Shown piece after piece: positions 12,255 through 14,377 of a stretch of 14,377 nt of DNA. A program made the translations under genes and the position numbers. The notes under the pieces were generated by a model that was not told the origin of the DNA, did not search any database, and was given only the letters and a program-made list of their open reading frames with translations. The stretch lies in assembly GCA_030611945.1 (NCBI GenBank), contig JAUWOV010000046.1, positions 1 through 14,377 of the forward strand. Direction: 5' to 3'. Each line of letters opens with the position of its first letter. The first letter of the stretch is position 1. This DNA is from a bacterium (lineage in GTDB: Bacteria; JAHJDO01).

Positions 12255-14377
12255 ACTCAAAACTCAAAACTTGAGAGGATTGACTCTTATTGAGGTGCTT
12301 CTATCCGTGGTTATAATTTCACTAATGATGGGGGCTGTTGTCATCATATATACAGGAGCCCTGCGTAATTGGAACTGGATGGATCCGAAATTACTCCTTC
12401 AACAGGAAGCAACCATCGCAATGAACAAAATTGAACGTCAGTTGAAGAAAGCAGGCAGTATCTACCATGCTTCTGATAAGAGTGTGACTTTCTCTCCTTT
12501 ACCTCTCGTTACTCCCAAGGTGGATAGCTATACTGTTTCTCTCTGGCGTTTTGATGAAGGAATTGGCACAACTGCTGAAGATGAAACTGACAGTAACGAC
12601 GGAACATTAGGTATTGGCGTTGGTCAGAGGCCAGCCTGGACTGCTAGTGGTGAGAATGGTTATGCTCTTGACTTTGACGGTAAGAATGATCTCGTAGATT
12701 GTGGTAGTGGAAACACCTTAGATATTGCGGATAAATTGACTGTAGAGGCATGGATACAACCTGATTCAGGAAGTGCAGATGGAGCAATTATCTATAAGGA
12801 TAATGCTTACAGGTTATACTTGAATTCTGATGATAAATTGGTAGGAAGTATCTATTACAGTTCTGCCTGGCATGGTATTGCAAGTACCAGCAGGATTACC
12901 AGAAATGGAAGTACCTGGACAAATGTTGCCTTCACCTATGATAAAGATGAGGGAACAGGCGAGGAACTGAGACTTTATATCAATGGCATAATAGATGCGA
13001 CAGCAAATCATACTAGCAATATTTCTACTTCAGGCAACAATCTCTATATTGGCCGGGACCATACTAAAGAACGCTATCCTTTCAACGGTGTGATAGATGA
13101 GGTGCGTGTATCAAATGATATACGCAGAACAAAAATTTCATGGGAGGGCGATGCAGAGGACAAGATAGTTTTAGAAGTCAGTGGAATCAGCCACCAATTG
13201 AATGATGAATGCAATACTGATACCTTTGTTATGAATTATTATGATGAGAATTACAACAAGGTAACTGATACCACTACACAGGAAAATCGCAACAGTATCA
13301 GAATAGTTAAGGTCTTATTAGGATTAGAAAAGGATAGTCAGGAATTTAGTTTAGAGAATGTAACCACCTTAAGAAAGGAATTGCCCGGGGAGGCAGAAAC
13401 AGGTCTTGTTGGTTATTGGAAGATGGATGAAGATTCCTGGAATGGCACTACCGGTGAAGTAATTGACTCATCCGGAAACAACAATCATGGCACAGCCAAA
13501 AATGGAGCAAACACAATAGCCAGCGGTAAAGTTGGTCGCTGTGGAAATTTTGATGGGAGTGATGATTATGTTTCTGCTCCAAACATCTACTGGCCTGCGA
13601 ATACTGATTTCGCAATAGAGTATTGGATGAAATTTTCTTCATATTCTCCTTATCAAAATATTTTATCAACAACTACAAGTGGTCATGGAAATAGTGGCTG
13701 GTGGACTGAATTCGGTTCCGCCAGAGGATTCACTATGTACAGCAACAGAAACCTCGTTTTATCTGATAATATTATCACTTTAACGGGTTTGAGTACAGAT
13801 ACTTGGTATCATGTTGTGATAACAAGAAGCGGAATGGGAGCAAATAATACCAAAGGTTACATTAATAATACTCTTTTTGGACAATCATCAAGCAATATTG
13901 CGATTGGAGACGCAACAAATAATTTGTTATTTGGGAAATATGCCAAAACCGCAAGTACATCTCGGCTCAACGGCACAATAGACGAAGTGAAAATATATAA
14001 TCGCGCTCTATCTGAAGAGGAGATAGAGGCACACTATCTGGGTCTGGTTGCCCTCTATCATATGGATGAAGATTCATGGGATGGAACAGCGGATAAGGTA
14101 ATTGACTCGTCTGGCAAGGGTAACCATGGATCCGCACATGGCGGGGCAAGTATTGTTCTTAATGGCGGACCCACAACTCCAGACGGATATGACTGCGGCA
14201 ACTGCGGCTCTTTTGATGGGAGTGATGATTATATTAATGTTACATCTTCTGATTTTTATTATAACGATGCCATAACAGTTGAGGCTTGGATTAAATTGGA
14301 TAAGGTGACTGGAGTTCAAGGTATAAGCACCTCTGGTGAAGAAGCGGGACAGCCACATTGGTTATTTCAAGTCAAGG
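12241..14377 (+). CDS. Giant PilW/GspJ-like prepilin with LamG-like domains (partial)
   Basis: The frame is open from ATG 12241 to the window end: 712 codons with no stop, so the gene is 3'-truncated here. The leader MLGNKLKTQNLRG precedes Leu14, then LTLIEVLLSVVIISLMMGAV with Glu18 at +5. A PilW/GspJ-like region follows (QQEATIAMNKIERQLKKAG, KSVTFSPLP to residue 88). A LamG/concanavalin-like domain occupies about 100-298, from SLWRFDEGIG through ALDFDGKNDLVDCG, LTVEAWIQ and LRLYINGI to GVIDEVRVSN. The pilin core then resumes: ISWEGDAEDKIVLEVSG, FVMNYYDENYNK, SIRIVKVLLGLEKD (299-382). Two further LamG units start at 389 and 602, each opening with (Y/L)(W/Y)xMDEDSW and VIDSSGxxNHG. The identical 22-base segment at 13548-13569 and 14211-14232 points to recent duplication. 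LamG folds bind glycans or proteins, so a tip adhesin is the natural guess. Confidence 0.88.
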   Translation, partial: MLGNKLKTQNLRGLTLIEVLLSVVIISLMMGAVVIIYTGALRNWNWMDPKLLLQQEATIAMNKIERQLKKAGSIYHASDKSVTFSPLPLVTPKVDSYTVSLWRFDEGIGTTAEDETDSNDGTLGIGVGQRPAWTASGENGYALDFDGKNDLVDCGSGNTLDIADKLTVEAWIQPDSGSADGAIIYKDNAYRLYLNSDDKLVGSIYYSSAWHGIASTSRITRNGSTWTNVAFTYDKDEGTGEELRLYINGIIDATANHTSNISTSGNNLYIGRDHTKERYPFNGVIDEVRVSNDIRRTKISWEGDAEDKIVLEVSGISHQLNDECNTDTFVMNYYDENYNKVTDTTTQENRNSIRIVKVLLGLEKDSQEFSLENVTTLRKELPGEAETGLVGYWKMDEDSWNGTTGEVIDSSGNNNHGTAKNGANTIASGKVGRCGNFDGSDDYVSAPNIYWPANTDFAIEYWMKFSSYSPYQNILSTTTSGHGNSGWWTEFGSARGFTMYSNRNLVLSDNIITLTGLSTDTWYHVVITRSGMGANNTKGYINNTLFGQSSSNIAIGDATNNLLFGKYAKTASTSRLNGTIDEVKIYNRALSEEEIEAHYLGLVALYHMDEDSWDGTADKVIDSSGKGNHGSAHGGASIVLNGGPTTPDGYDCGNCGSFDGSDDYINVTSSDFYYNDAITVEAWIKLDKVTGVQGISTSGEEAGQPHWLFQVK

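Noticed and set aside
12814-14358. Several 60-94 codon minus-strand frames at the right end
   Set aside because: They lie opposite the long LamG prepilin frame, which has consistent domain content over more than 700 codons; the antisense frames show no family features.
1-14377. CRISPR array, tRNA or rRNA genes
   Set aside because: No regularly spaced direct repeats, cloverleaf-like segments or rRNA-like conserved stretches were seen on either strand.

Overview
The window (roughly 40% G+C by eye) reads as a chromosomal segment of an uncultivated Gram-negative-type bacterium, and nearly all of its genes are on the + strand. Prepilins, an H-X9-DG-like prepilin, REC-only regulators beside a PilB/GspE ATPase, and LamG-bearing prepilins are a combination I associate with PVC-related candidate phyla such as Omnitrophota. 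That placement is an inference from gene content, not something the sequence proves.

Region 1 (1-815) has no large gene. It holds a perfect 30-bp palindrome, a promoter-like pair, a c-di-GMP-I (GEMM-I) riboswitch with the GAAA loop and the 11-nt tetraloop receptor, and a strong terminator directly behind it. A 35-codon ORF follows, whose stop lies inside a second terminator. The switch therefore seems to control only a very short transcript.

Region 2 (816-4472) is a train of small genes: a catalytic-domain-only tyrosine recombinase, a receiver protein, a decayed PilZ relic, a two-helix membrane protein, a DnaA-domain-IV-like protein, two overlapping micro-ORFs, an intact PilZ protein, a Zn-finger plus Fis-HTH protein, a stand-alone prepilin, and a 26-aa basic peptide ORF. 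A frameshifted relic of that peptide lies about 1.1 kb upstream. Base composition jumps between neighbours here, so this looks like an accessory, turning-over segment.

Region 3 (4508-7640) is a signalling block: a membrane GAF histidine kinase that ends in what looks like a degenerate GGDEF domain, overlapping a chain of three receiver-only response regulators.

Region 4 (7653-14377) is the type IV pilus / type II secretion-like machine: assembly ATPase (PilB/GspE with an MshEN-like N-terminus), platform protein (PilC/GspF), two tandem GspG-like prepilins, a terminator-like attenuator, a PilV/GspI-like minor prepilin, and a very large PilW/GspJ-like prepilin. That last protein has one LamG-like domain inserted in its pilin core and at least two more appended, and it runs off the end of the window.

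Taken together, the segment looks like a surface-fibre system that may be tied to c-di-GMP at several points: riboswitch, PilZ, an MshEN-like module, and a GGDEF-like kinase tail. A phosphorelay is encoded directly upstream of the motor, and a LamG-decorated minor pilin is a candidate tip adhesin. PilT, PilD, PilMNO and a secretin are not in the window.
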